A stretch of 64,000 bases of DNA from NCBI RefSeq assembly GCF_963855985.1, contig NC_087099.1:13546001-13610000 (forward strand), in the 5' to 3' direction. Below, piece after piece: positions 1-11,503 of this stretch (positions within the stretch are counted from its first letter, which is position 1; the number at the start of each line of letters is the position of its first letter). Below the pieces are notes generated by a model that saw only the letters and a list, made by a program, of their open reading frames with translations, was not told where the DNA came from and did not search any database. A program made the translations under genes and the position numbers. The stretch is from Ostrinia nubilalis (Eukaryota; Arthropoda; Insecta; Lepidoptera; Crambidae).

Positions 1-1550
1 TTAGCATGAAAAAGAGACAGCCAATTGAAGTGTGATTAATGAAATCTACTATCTAGGTACGTTTATCTCAAAATTTTCTTTAATGTTTATAATCACAGTC
101 AGCCACATAAACTTATTAAACAGGATTGGCGCACAATCTTCAAAACTATAGGCTCATGTGGTAAACAAATCGAATTTACGTGTTCCACGTGTTTACTATT
201 TGGTTTATAACTTCACAGCACTCATCACATCACTAAAAACGACTCCTCTAACGTTTTTGTTTAGTAATATTATTGTTTGATTGATCAATTAATTAATGAA
301 ACATCTATTGTGTGTTACACTAATCCAGTCAAATAAATGAAGTAAACAGAAAAAAGAATGAACGAAAGGAATGATGTACGATGACGCTGACTGACGGACG
401 CCGCCTCGGTTCGTCGTCCACAGATTACACAGACCTATCCAAAAAGACGCGCGCCCGCGCTGCCATCTCCGTTTCATTACGCACAATCACAATAGAAGCT
501 AGTTTATACAAATTAAATTATTGCAAATAAAAATTTGCGTTTATTTTAATGTTCTTTTTTAGTTTGAGTTTTGAAAATAATTTATGATGAAGGAACATAA
601 TTTAGTAACATAAAATTAATAACACAATTTTATTCATTTAGTTGAAAAGAAACGTAGTAACTAAAAGAAAGATTGAGATTTAATGAAAACAATACACCAA
701 AATAAATTAGACCCTTAAAATGAAAACACTTTATGTAGGAAAAATAGTCGGCGCTAATTGGACAACGCGGCCGCGCTAATCCTAAACATCCAATTTAAAA
801 AAATATATAAGTCAGTGTCAAAGTGACTTGTCAAGTTGTCATTCAGTTGTGTTACTACTTGTCGCATGTTTGTACGAAGAGAAAAAATGGAAGATTGTTC
901 GATGGACATGTAATTAATTTAATGTTGAAGTGTATTTGACTTTAGTGGATGCAGTGTACGTTGTGCGTGTTAGAAGTGACGTGTAAATAAACATTCATTC
1001 CGTGATCCTTGGATAAAGTGCTGTTTTCATTGCTTGAAATACACGTCAAAAAGTGAACTAAGTTTCTGGATCAAAATTGCAAAACTTTTAAAGCTCATAA
1101 GTTACATAATGATAGCGTCCAATTACAGGTCCTTACTCGTAGAACTGGACCAGAAAACTTAGAATAGTAGTTTTAACTTTGTTTATAAATATTTCATGAA
1201 CTTTAGACAACAAAGCTACAATCACTAGTTTGGATCAACTTAACAATGTTTTACTATTCATTTATTCATTAGTTTAGGTATTTACTTATTTATGTTAACC
1301 AAAAATAAATGTTTTATGAGAAGTTTCTAAAATTATTTATACAATTACTAAACTACTAACTTATCAATTATGATTGCACTAACCTCTTAGAATTTTTTAG
1401 CAAAATCTCAACAGTTATAACTTCAGAACACACATTTATCATATTAAATAATTGTAACATTCTGTTGTTTTATTTCCCTTCACTGCCAACTTATTAGATG
1501 CTAAGTGAATATTATATTTTCGTTATCTTACATAAAATTATTATTTTCAG
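1..1550. other. Non-coding flank or intron before first FLYWCH exon
   Basis: AT-rich sequence with no credible coding segment on either strand; the only open frames are short and match nothing I recognise. It ends in the pyrimidine-rich acceptor of the FLYWCH exon at 1551. A possible promoter lies inside it and is listed separately. Confidence 0.6.
804..848 (+). promoter_or_regulatory. Possible TATA plus initiator promoter
   Basis: A TATATAAG box at 804-811 is followed by initiator-like TCATTC (839-844) and TCAGTT (843-848), giving a start about 37-41 bp downstream, slightly long for a classical TATA promoter. In Drosophila mod(mdg4), separate promoters ahead of variable exons make the acceptor RNAs for trans-splicing, so a promoter 700 bp before an acceptor exon would fit. 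Motif evidence only. Confidence 0.22.
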
Positions 1551-1819
1551 GTATATTCATAAACACAAGAGGCAATTCCAAGTTATTTATTTACCAGAAT
1601 CACACATTTAGATTTATGTACAAAAAGGCATATGGCAGTCAGCTGTGGTACTGCTGGTATTTCTTCAGCCGGTGCTGTCCAGCGAAGCTCCGAATCAACA
1701 ATGCAGGAAAAGTTACCGAGAGCATAGGACGCCACAATCACGATCCACCAACCTGCTGGATGACACCGGACGGTAAATCGTACAGTCTTCCACCGTTACC
1801 CGATAAGAATTCACAGTAG
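1551..1819 (+). CDS. mod(mdg4): FLYWCH zinc-finger alternative terminal exon (F1)
   Basis: Encodes an 88-residue C-terminal module with one FLYWCH-type zinc finger, a DNA- or protein-binding fold typical of the variable ends of Mod(mdg4). Visible marks are NTRGNSKLFIYQNHTFRF near the start, the W-Y-C of LWYCWYFFSRCCPAKLRI, and the closing His pair in GRHNHDPP, giving the Cys-Cys-His-His ligands. The exon follows TTATTTTCAG, and its first two bases (GT) complete a codon begun by G upstream, the phase shared by all the terminal exons here. The finger begins right at the acceptor and has no start Met, so it should be the end of a longer protein. It ends at TAG with a short polar tail. The parent name is inferred, because no BTB exon is in view. 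Confidence 0.8.
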
Positions 1820-4044
1820 TTTATAAAATTTTGTAACTAATTAAAGTATTTTCAATGCCTTTTGTGTTTCACTGCCTTTTTTATTTGTTGTGAATAAACT
1901 GCCTACTTTTATTTATATTGAGATTGTATTGACAACCCATATTTTTTCTTTTAAGTTTTAGTATTCATGTTAGATGATAGCTTGAGTTATAATGCAACTT
2001 AAAATATTTCAATGTGCACTTTACTTGTATTCCACACTTAAATGTTCTCAAACTGTATTACAATTAAATGTAATTTAACAGCAATAATGTAAACGATGAT
2101 GAAAACAAAAACATCTGACTATTCACTAATATTTTATGCATATATCTTTTACATAAAAATATGTCTGGTGTTTTGGTATTTAAGGTGATTATGCTAAAAT
2201 ATTAGTGATTAGATAATTTTAAGGTACCTATTTAAGTAGAGATTCTTATTTTTTAGATTTTATTTAATTGTATTGTAGCCGATGTCCAAGTGACTCATTT
2301 GGAATAAAGCTTTAATTCCTTGTAACCCCTCAGGTACAACCAAATATTTATACTGCATTTGTGAGTTTCAACTTGAAAAGTAAGAGACTATTTTCCTTTG
2401 TACATATTTTAATCGAAAATTGAATAATGTTACTACTACATATTGTAGGTTAATTTAAAGTATATTTTATAGTTTATAACAGTTATATTGTAGTTAAAAT
2501 TATATAAATTTTAATATTGTAGTTATTGATATAGCTAGTATATTATTTTCCAAATTGTTGGAATAAAAACAATCAGTACAGCATGTGACTATTTTTTAAA
2601 AGAACAAGCCTATTTTATGAAATCCTATTAATTAACAATGTTGGAAGAATACTTTAGGTAGGTAGCTCAAATAATGTAGAATTAGGATGCTAGGAAAGGT
2701 TACAAATTAAAATTATAATACTCATCCCTTTTTTAAACTCACCAAAAAATAATTTCAAACTCAGATTTATTCATGCAATATTTCTGTCTATAAGAATTGC
2801 ATGCATGACGTAGGCAGATAAGAACGCAAATCACCGGCTCTACTAAGAAATACAATATCTACCTACTTATTCAGTATGGGAACTTGTATTGGTCATTTTT
2901 GTATGGTAGGTAGGTACGGAACAGCCGATTGAATTTTTCGCAATTTCGCTATCGTTTCCGTAAAAAGATACCTGTTTTATCGATATCGATATTAGGTTGC
3001 GCAGTAGTAAGATCACTATTTCAATGTCATCCTGCACGTTTTGACCTTTGGATTGTTGTCCTCAAGCATTGAAACGAGTGTGGCTTAGTGGTTCGCACTT
3101 GGCATACTGGAGTACCTACCTACCTGTTGCACATTCGAGTCCCGCTGGTCCAAGGTGTTCGTGTTTGAGCAGTAAAATCAATCTTTATTGTTTCATTCAT
3201 ACTTATAGTGACACCCTATGTTAATATGTATTTTACTTTTTTTACATCCTGTTCATAATTACAAAATAACAAAAAAATCGAACTGCATAAGGCGGGAATC
3301 GAACCTACGAATCTAGAGAAGTTACTCTAATCGCTATAAAATTTTAATAACTATTCTATTCGTACCATACCAAGTTCAGCTTAGAGACATTATCTCAATG
3401 CTTACTAAAAAACATAACCCTCTTTCTGGCGCAGTCGGGTAAAAATAAGAATGCAACTTGCAAGACGTGACGTCACGAGTGCTTAGGTAGTCTACACGCG
3501 TAATTTTATTATTTCTCGCAATTAGTGCAAACACGTCATCGATAGGCTTGACTTAAACAAACAGAAGCGTGGGTAATAAATAATAATTAAAACGGAATTT
3601 CTTATTAATCGTCCTACGAACAATGATCACTTATAATGTATTACGCGTCGTTAAAGTGCAAAGTGCAACTGATTTGTAATGCGGTAAAAACAAAGTGTTT
3701 TTTGTCAGGGTCACGGTCGTCATTTGTTTACCATTTAATTGGTCTGTGGTAGGTAAAAAGTTAAAGTTATTTGTTTTTATCTTTTCTATCATATACCTAA
3801 CGTGATAAAGATAAAATGTATGAATAGGTATCAGTTTTTTCATCGAAGTTTTGGACTTTGGACTTGCCTCTACTACTCCGCGCTTGTGATGTTTAAATAT
3901 TTAAAGTATGTTATGTAGGTACCTAATCTCATTTGTAATTGCGTAATGTACTGTTGATGACAAATGTTATTTAATATTTTTGATTAAGTAGGTAGGTATT
4001 TCCCTTTAATTAAGTAACAATATTCATTTTAAATAACTTGAAAA
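1820..4044. other. 3' flank of F1 and non-coding sequence
   Basis: Very AT-rich 3' flank with no coding potential. Near 3065-3180 and 3285-3335 are short stretches resembling tRNA-derived SINEs (B-box-like GAGTCCCGC and GGGAATCGAACC), too diverged to delimit. Confidence 0.5.
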
Positions 4045-4135
4045 AAACCAATTGCCGTAGGAATCGAACCCACGACCTTTCGCATGCCGGGCGGGCGACT
4101 GCTCTCAGTTCTCACCATCTGAGCTACTTAGAATT
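4045..4135 (-). repeat. tRNA-derived SINE-like fragment
   Basis: Read on the minus strand it shows an A-box-like TAGCTCAGATGGTGAG and a B-box-like GGTTCGATTCC at roughly tRNA spacing. There is no full cloverleaf, so a SINE head fits better than a tRNA gene. Confidence 0.5.
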
Positions 4136-4859
4136 TTTTTACCAAGTTGTTTAAATTTAGTTTGACACTAGAAACATCTTAATAGCAATTACATAATGTC
4201 ACGTCGATGACGGAATGTCCAGCTACGTTCGACAACGTTGTTGTTTGTCTTCACTTCAGTTCCAAGTGACTCATTGCCGGACTACACCTGCGGTTATAGG
4301 ATCCTGTCTGAGTTACTAATTTGTTTTTGTATTTTATTCACAAATTACTAATTCTTTTTGATAAAAAAACAACTACCTTACAACATGGTAGAGTGAACTG
4401 CGCACCTCTCTGGAATGCGACCTCGCACTCATCCACCCCACACCAGAAGAGCATCGATATGACGTCACGGCTGCCAGGTGCGCAGTTAATTCGACTGGTT
4501 GTACAAATAGTTAACTACACGACTACGAACATATTTTTACGGATTCGGATTGGACCTAGTGCGAAGCCGCCCTTGCTCATGCCTATTCTTCATTCTTATT
4601 GAAAGTTAGTAGGTGACTCATTTATAGGCTTGTTCGATTAAATTATACTTTTTTATTACATCAACAATATTGCCAATTTTATTTTAAAAATGACATCGTT
4701 ATTTTAAATATCCATAGGCTTAGTAACGTTGAAAGAGCGTTTTTAGTGATTAAATTGTTTTTACTGTGCAATTAAAAGTATGTTTTATCAAATTATGAAA
4801 TAAAAAACACATTTTATACAATCAATTGAATCTTTTATTTCGCAATTCCCAATATTAGG
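4136..4859. other. Non-coding, with an inverted repeat
   Basis: No gene seen. Around 4388-4490 the motif AACTGCGCACCT recurs inverted as AGGTGCGCAGTT, suggesting the ends of a small unclassified hairpin element. Confidence 0.35.
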
Positions 4860-4968
4860 TTCGTTCGTTTCAGCCAAATGACGTCCACTGCTGGACAAAG
4901 GCCTCCAAGGTTTTCCACAATGCACGGTCCTGCGCATCCAGGCTCTTCCCGCGACCTTTACCAGGTTA
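4860..4968 (-). repeat. RTE-type LINE 3'-end fragment
   Basis: Carries the inverted form of the phrase that ends several copies here (GTCCACTGCTGGACAAAGGC). On the other strand that phrase translates to the tail QQWTSYG* of an RTE-type reverse transcriptase. Heavily 5'-truncated. Confidence 0.6.
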
Positions 4969-5913
4969 CTAAATTAGATTTCATGATAACTAGGTGTAGT
5001 TCTAGACTGCACGTAGGAAATTAGTCAAGAGCTATTGTGATACGAAACCATTATGACTTACCTACCTACTTATTATATCTGTATCTTTATTCATCGATAA
5101 AATCAGATAAATGTCAGGCCTAATAGAATCATATCAGCTCTTGTTCTCTCGCACGCGGTTCTTCCCCGTCGATCCCTAGCGATCGATAAATTTAAGATCT
5201 TTATCTGCAATATGAAACAACAAAGAAATAGTATAAAATTCAGGACATTTTAATAAACATTGCGTTTGAAAAATCCATGAAAATTGTATGTTTTCTTATC
5301 GGTCACACTCAACTTAGTTCCAAGAATTGCATTCATATTACTTACATACAAATTTTTAGATGTGTATAGATTTGCACGCTTAACTGTATTAGGTAATCCT
5401 CATACATAATTTTGGTTAGAGCAATGAAGCGTCAAGCGATATTGTGCCCTATCCAAACTCCATAAGTCTGAAAAAGCTTGGTGATCGACTTAACGGTCTG
5501 TTTTTAATTATTGTTGAAATTTAGCACACACATATACAAGGCCATGACCTGGATTAGACTTGGTACTTTTATTTCGAGAAGTTATACCTACTTGCGTATG
5601 CCTATGCATGCTAAATAAAGACTTACTGGGAATAACCGAAAACCACAAGGCGTGGAAACTGCCTAAAGCATCCAATTATCCATCCGAGCCGGGCAATACC
5701 TAGTGTGTTAATGAGCCTTTTCACACTAGCGATTTGTTTTGCTATTCTACAACAACGAGGCGATCGCCAATCGCCACGACTGTGCATAATTGCACAAAAC
5801 TGCCCATATTTGGTGCCTACACGTGGCTGATTCAAGATGGAATTTGCTTGCCTACACTACCTCACTGCTTGCATTGCAAAATTTGCAAAGCAGGCGAGGC
5901 GTTGATCTCCCCA
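4969..5913. other. Non-coding sequence
   Basis: No coding segment with support. The stretch 5720-5913 looks repetitive (GC-richer, with GCGATCGCCAATCGC) and may be debris of the same element type as the adjoining MITE. Confidence 0.4.
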
Positions 5914-6095
5914 GTGTGCTTACCATGAGTTTACGTTAGGTGCGCTCGCTAGCGAGTACGTCAAAGAAATCTATGAAGATTTTATTTCTTGAAAGTACCC
6001 GCTAGGGGCGCTGCACAATATGTCATACATTTAATGACATTTTTTTACGCAGTCGCTAGCGAGCACACCTAACGTAAACTCATGGTAAGCACACA
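5914..6095. repeat. Hairpin MITE
   Basis: Ends are inverted copies: GTGTGCTTACCATGAG at the left and CTCATGGTAAGCACAC at the right, continuing inward through GCTAGCGAG. It has no coding content, consistent with a non-autonomous DNA transposon. Confidence 0.75.
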
Positions 6096-6284
6096 ACTCA
6101 CTCAATTCCCACTAAGTAATTCGGCTTTTGTTTTTCTACATAGAATGCAAGAATTGCTGAGATGAAAACGAGTGAAAATGAGATTAATAGGTAACCACAT
6201 ACCGTTACTCTATCAAGGATCTAACAAACAATTTTAATTCAATGATAATGTCAATTTTAACAGCATTGTTGTATTCCGTCGGTT

Positions 6285-6420
6285 AGAGGTAAGATAGCCA
6301 GTTCCTCCGTGGTTGAGGATTCTGGGTGAAGCTCGCTTCCACCTTCGGCCATCATGATCATCACTTACCATCAGGTGAGATACACAGGCCAAGAGCTTCC
6401 TCGTTGTGAATAAAAAAAAA
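6285..6420 (+). repeat. Interspersed repeat (LINE/SINE 3' piece)
   Basis: Contains CATCACTTACCATCAGGTGA and ends in a poly-A run. An inverted copy lies at 20905-21030. The phrase is common in lepidopteran genomes from memory; the exact family is uncertain. Confidence 0.5.
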
Positions 6421-7029
6421 ACAAGAATCTGTCTCTAAAAAGGCTCGTGGTTAGCAACAATACCCATTGAACTCTATAATGATGTTCGACATCTATTCTA
6501 AATGATTCAATGACATATTAACAGTTAGCACCTACGGCTCGAACAATTTGGCTCATCTATTTTCGGCAGTCTAGGAAACCCGCTTACTCATATTGCGCAC
6601 AGTAGAGTAATATGAAGTAGGTTGTCAATGATAGGTTTTATTGAGAGAATTTGCCAAAAAATAGAAATGTACATGGTGCATAACTCTTTGAAACCGAACC
6701 AATTGGAATTTTGACAGCAGGAAATAAATTTTGCCTGAACGAAATAAAACAATAAGAAACAGAGCTTTATTGGCCACGAGACAAAACTCATCAAATCAAA
6801 AAAAGGAGGTAAAAAAACTAACTGTAGGTACTTCCACTGTGGCAGTTAGTAATGACATGTCAACAACACGTGTAGATAAGTCATCGTGGTCTGTGACTGT
6901 GACGTCATGTGACCACGAGAAGTCACTATCACTTTGGTACCTACTTGCCAAATTATTTTCAAAACACAAAACATCGTTTTTGCGTCCTAGCTAATTCGTT
7001 TAATAAAATTGTGCGTTTCCAACCTTCGC
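6421..7029. other. Non-coding sequence
   Basis: No recognisable gene. The short open frames here lack domain features or splice context. Confidence 0.4.
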
Positions 7030-7150
7030 CGATCTCATAAAAGTAGCAGGAAGGCGCTGCTGGATGCAGACGCTACCAACCGGCCTTTGTGGAAATAATT
7101 GGGGGAGGCCTATGTTCAGCAGTGGACGTCCTATGGCTGAAATGATGATG
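7030..7150 (+). repeat. RTE-type LINE 3'-end fragment
   Basis: Includes GGGGGAGGCCTATGTTCAGC and the terminal GGCTGAAATGATGATGATGA-type tail. This is the end of an RTE reverse-transcriptase ORF plus its trinucleotide-like tail. Confidence 0.65.
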
Positions 7151-8602
7151 ATGAACCTTCGCACTTCCATATTTTCAACTTATGTGCGGTGTGAATGAAG
7201 AATACTTATTTATTGATCTACCTTTATCAGCGATATTCATCTATCTACATACGCTGCACCTACCTGTATTATCTAAATGTCTTGCTTTCAAGAAAGATGG
7301 AGACAAAAAGATAGACACTGGAAACATATATTTTTTCTTACTTTAGTCACGGTAATACTATACCGTGCTTTAGTCCTATCGATGTTGCCCTGAATTTTGA
7401 TATTTGTTATTATACCTACCCTACACGGCACACACCAGCTTATGGATTTAAAATGAATGTGAGACCCATTACGTATTCTGCATCTAGAACAACCTTGAGT
7501 AACGGATTACGGACTACACGTGGCGCTGAGGTTGCGCAAAAACGTTAATAGGTACATACCATCCTCCGGTGAGTGCCCTCTGACCGCTGTCAACGAAACC
7601 CTGACCTGTCAGCGAAAGGTTAGGGGTTCGGTTACCGAATATACCAGTTCTTCTAACACACGGAAATGTATTATTAGAATATCAACATATACAGTATTAA
7701 ACACAACAACAAAAAAGTCAAAGGTCTCTAGCTACTGCTCCCACACAAACGATAACCACAGCAGCATATTATTATAATGTAAGCAACCCGTGAATTTTAC
7801 AAATATCCAGTAGATACCTAAGTTCTCTCTAACTAAACTCTGATTTTTAATTCGACGGAATTTTGACATTTCAGAAGTGTTGTCAACATTGAAACATTCC
7901 CATTATGAATGGAGAGCATTTTCACAAATTAAAAAATAATCCTTTGTTAAATTTAAGGTTTCACTTGAAAAACTAAGGCTTAAAAATGTACTGATCATTT
8001 CAAAATGGTTATTTGAATTTTTATTATCATATTTTTGAAGTTACAAAAAAAATTGGGAAATTATTTTTCTATTACTGGACTCCCTGGCCAATAATCCATG
8101 GGTTACAAACCTTTTTTATGAAAATCCTTTTGTTAATAAAATCTTAGGTTCATAAAATAACCAATTTAACAAGATGCCAATTTTATAATCCAAGTTGATT
8201 ATGACGACGATAATGATGATTGATGATCAATACATATTTTCGTAAATGATAATATGTTGTTTTACTGTGTTAAAAACACGTTTTTTTCTATTTAAACTCT
8301 AAAATGTACATAATAATTAGTGTACATTGAATTGACACAACAAACAATAGTTCATTCTTGTAAGTTGTACTTGATGAAATTTCATTTCATATTATTTATT
8401 AATAATTCAAAGCAAAAAAGGCTTATTACATCTGAATTGTCAAAAAATGACAGCTGTCAGAATTCCGTCGAATTAAAAATCGGACTATAAGTATGAGATA
8501 CAGTGGCCCTGGCCATCTCTATTGATCGACAGGCTTCAAAAAAGGACGTTCTCAATTCGATTGTAGTACCTTTTTGTACGTTATTACTGAGCTGCGCGAA
8601 AC
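7151..8602. other. Non-coding sequence
   Basis: No gene recognised. AT-rich, with an imperfect repeat of AATTCCGTCGAATTAAAA type at 7850 and 8460 in opposite orientation, probably the ends of a further degraded hairpin element. Confidence 0.4.
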
Positions 8603-8793
8603 GATCACGAAATTAACGCCCGTATTCACAACCTCGTTTGTGAATACGGGCGTTAATTTCGTGATCCTTGCTTAAATGAAGCAGCAAATTGAACGCACAG
8701 CGTTGAAATAAAGCTCTGTGATTGGTTCGTGTGTCACCCTGTGCGTCCATGTGCACTGTGAGATCTCATAATAATGTTTGTGAATACGGGCGT
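8603..8793. repeat. MITE with a near-perfect 64-bp palindrome at one end
   Basis: The family ends with AACGCCCGTATTCACAA; other copies are at 31237-31381 and 47487-47626. In this copy 8603-8666 is a self-complementary hairpin (GATCACGAAATTAACGCC... and its inverse). The rest (GCTTAAATGAAGCAGCAAAT...) matches the other copies. Confidence 0.75.
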
Positions 8794-8993
8794 AAATCTG
8801 TCACGGATGTTGTCTACATGCACTGCCTTCTCGGTCGTAGATACTTCATTGCTTATTCCGTTCCAAAGTCCATTATTTGAAGTATCTATTTACTAATGCT
8901 AATTAGACTCAAAGAGTGGAATATTATTATTTTTTGCTACGTAGATGACCCAATCTTCTGCTTGATATTTTTGTGATGAAATTGAAAAATCAG

Positions 8994-9171
8994 GGCAGTG
9001 TACTGGGACCAGTATAAGTCGTCAAACTGGTTATAAATTGCGAAGTTATCGTCGGAACAACGGACTGATTGTGTCCGTACCTGTCAGTCGTGCAAGGCCA
9101 GACATGTTGAACGCAGAGATAATCGGACAGTGATAACTGTACATATGACTCAGAGGGCGTCACATCTTTGA
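8994..9171 (+). pseudogene. Frameshifted relic of a FLYWCH terminal exon
   Basis: Following AAATCAG| and in the locus-wide phase, the first frame reads SRQTGYKLRSYRRNNGL and then loses sense. A second frame continues with CQSCKARHVERRDNRTVITV and closes at TGA (9169-9171). The two halves resemble the front and back of a FLYWCH finger (basic YR..., then C..CKAR..., then V..H), but a frameshift near 9060 separates them, the Trp-x-Cys is missing and the final His pair is reduced. This reading is based on pattern only. Confidence 0.4.
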
Positions 9172-9887
9172 TTACCGAATCGAAAATGTTGAAGTTTGTT
9201 GTATAATGCTGAACGTTAAACGTACAGTGAAAAGGTCCATTAAATTCTTTAAACAATCATTTTAAACTTAGTTAGTTATCATAACATTACAAAGTACAAG
9301 TTTCTACCAGTACCTACCTAGTTAAGAATAATCTCTTACATAATAATAATTATTCAAATATAAAAACATTGTAATTTTGGGAATTCACAAAAATTACTGT
9401 TATTCATTAAAAATATTTTTAACTGCAGATAGGTATGTTCAAAGGTCAAAACATTGTACCCAATTTCCTGAAAGACGTAAATAAGTTTATGAATGAGGTA
9501 GAGCTTACAGAGCTTAATCTCTATAAACTATACTGTTATTTATACTAAAATAAATAGTCGACAACCCAGGACTGACTGTTCTGGCGTCTCAGACAAGGAG
9601 AGTTGACCCCAAATAATGGGAAAAAGGGCTAGGGAAAAGAAGAAGACACAATTTTTTGTAGGTTGACTATCTATTATATACCTATTCTATCATTGATGAA
9701 GTATGCTCGATTAATTTATTTTCCTACAACTCGCTAGATCTATTGAAGGTCACGCGAGGGGCACCAATGACTGATCGTTGCGGAGATACTTGGTGCAGGT
9801 CTTTGTCCAGCAGTGGACGTCTTTTACGTTAATCTCATATCTGATATGAATTCTCAGTAATCTCAGTTGATTATGGTCTTTTTGTAG
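9172..9887. other. Non-coding spacer with an RTE scrap
   Basis: Intronic-looking sequence. At 9745-9826 it carries a degraded RTE LINE tail (CAGGTCTTTGTCCAGCAGTG). It ends in the acceptor TCTTTTTGTAG of the next FLYWCH exon. Confidence 0.5.
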
Positions 9888-10099
9888 ATTTCAGACTCGG
9901 AGTACCAACATTCGGAAAGACAAGGAAAGGGAATCTGAAGCTCGTGTTAAACGACTACAGCTACATCGTGCACACCAGTTCAGGTCTTAAGAGAAGGTGG
10001 CAGTGCTCTCTGCAGCGTTCTCATGGATGCAACGCTAGGCTGTTCACTTACGAGGACAAGATTGTGAAGGTTGTGGGACACCACATACATAAAGCCTAG
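9888..10099 (+). CDS. mod(mdg4): FLYWCH zinc-finger alternative terminal exon (F2)
   Basis: A 69-residue C-terminal module that is almost entirely one FLYWCH finger. It runs from a hydrophobic LKLVLNDYSYIVH strand, through RRWQCSLQRSHGCNARLFTY holding the Trp-x-Cys and second Cys, to VVGHHIHKA with the closing histidines. The acceptor TCTTTTTGTAG|AT puts it in the shared phase (G|AT). The frame stays open to TAG with no start Met, so it can only be an added ending. A second AG at 9893-9894 would break the frame. The nearest clear AATAAA downstream is at 11076, so the 3'UTR may be about 1 kb and include MITE sequence. Confidence 0.8.
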
Positions 10100-10114
10100 G
10101 CGCAGACCACCAAC

Positions 10115-10455
10115 TTAGTTGGCCGATAGTTGGGTCCAATGAGGGCTATCGTTTTTATACTTAACAGTTGGCACCCCTGGCCATTGACAGGACCTTACTC
10201 TACAGTGGCGCCATCTTGATTAGTGCAAATGCGATAATCCTCCTACCACTTTCGCGCTCACCAGTTGGTGCCACTGTCTTCGCTACTAGCAAGTGACAGG
10301 ACCTTACTCTACAGTGGCGCTAACTGGTGAGCGCTAAAACGATAGCCCTCATTCTAATTTGCATGAAGAAACGGCCGATACCAAATCGGTTTAATGTGCG
10401 CACTTTCATCCATCTACTGATCAACAGCCGGACCCAACTATCGGCCAGGTAGTCG
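10115..10455. repeat. Hairpin MITE with a second MITE nested inside
   Basis: Outer ends: GGCCGATAGTTGGGTCC near 10131 and its inverse GGACCCAACTATCGGCC near 10435. Inside, 10141-10351 is another inverted-repeat element with ends GAGGGCTATCGTTTT and AAAACGATAGCCCTC. The outer family recurs at 21979-22141. Confidence 0.7.
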
Positions 10456-11503
10456 GGATTCGGATTTTATGTACAGTCAACAGCATAAATCAGACTAAAT
10501 ATATGTTACATTTTTGTTCCAAATTGCATTGTTTTTGCACCTTATTACGACATAAGATGTCAGTGTTTAGCTTGATATGCCGTCGTCTGTACAATTAGTA
10601 TTATTTTATTAGTATTATGTTCCTCTTTTTTCATTTAACTACATCTTCCTCGCCTTCTTCATTAGTCACTTGCATTTTGGAATTTTGATCTATTAATAAT
10701 GAGGAAAACAATGTAGGACGGTTGTACCACGTATGTGGTATGTTAAATATGTAATTTTCCCCCCTACACACTACGTCGTAACATTTACCTACGTACTTGT
10801 TCCAAAATTACATTTTCTTTGCAATATCAGCATTTGCCAAATGTTGGTCTCGAAGCGCTGGTAGAGCAAAAAGATTATGAGACATGTGATCAGGCTCCGT
10901 AAGAGCAAAACTTTTTAAGTGTTTTTTTAATTAATTAGTCTTTAATTTTAATTTTATTATTAGTCGATTTGTAAGCACTATTTTTAACAGTCCATGCAAA
11001 TAAAGGAATTTTGTCTTTGATAATTTGAAAATACTGTACAATTGTCCATGTCCCAATTAATAATGATTTTGAACGAATAAATTGTATTTTTTATAAAATG
11101 CTGTTTGCTTTGATATTTCTATCTATCTCTAAGTACATAGTCCAAGGGTGCATTGTCCACGTGAAATCTTTCCATATCACATAAACAGCTAAACTTTTCT
11201 ACTAACCAACTGGTTGGACTTTGATCACACGTCGTTTCCTTTTTTCTAATCTATCCTTCTCTCTCAGTCATGGCGCCATGGTGGCATGAGTGACAGAGAC
11301 AACAGTCTTGAATACGGAAGTTGGAAGTTGTCACGCTATTGCAATTCGTTGACATTGACCTAGAGTAGAATGGTCGACCTTTGTAAGTAGATCAGAGTGC
11401 AATATTTCGAAGAGAGGTTTGTAATGAGGCCATAGACGTGCCGTCAAATTTTGACAAAGTGAAAGTGACTTTATCCTCCTAATCTTGTACCAAGAAATAT
11501 ATG
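10456..11503. other. Probable 3'UTR and downstream spacer
   Basis: No gene. Contains a polyadenylation signal AATAAA at 11076-11081 that could serve the F2 exon. Confidence 0.4.

Noticed and set aside
4045..4135. A genuine tRNA gene
   Set aside because: A and B boxes are present but the stems do not close into a cloverleaf; a SINE head is more likely.
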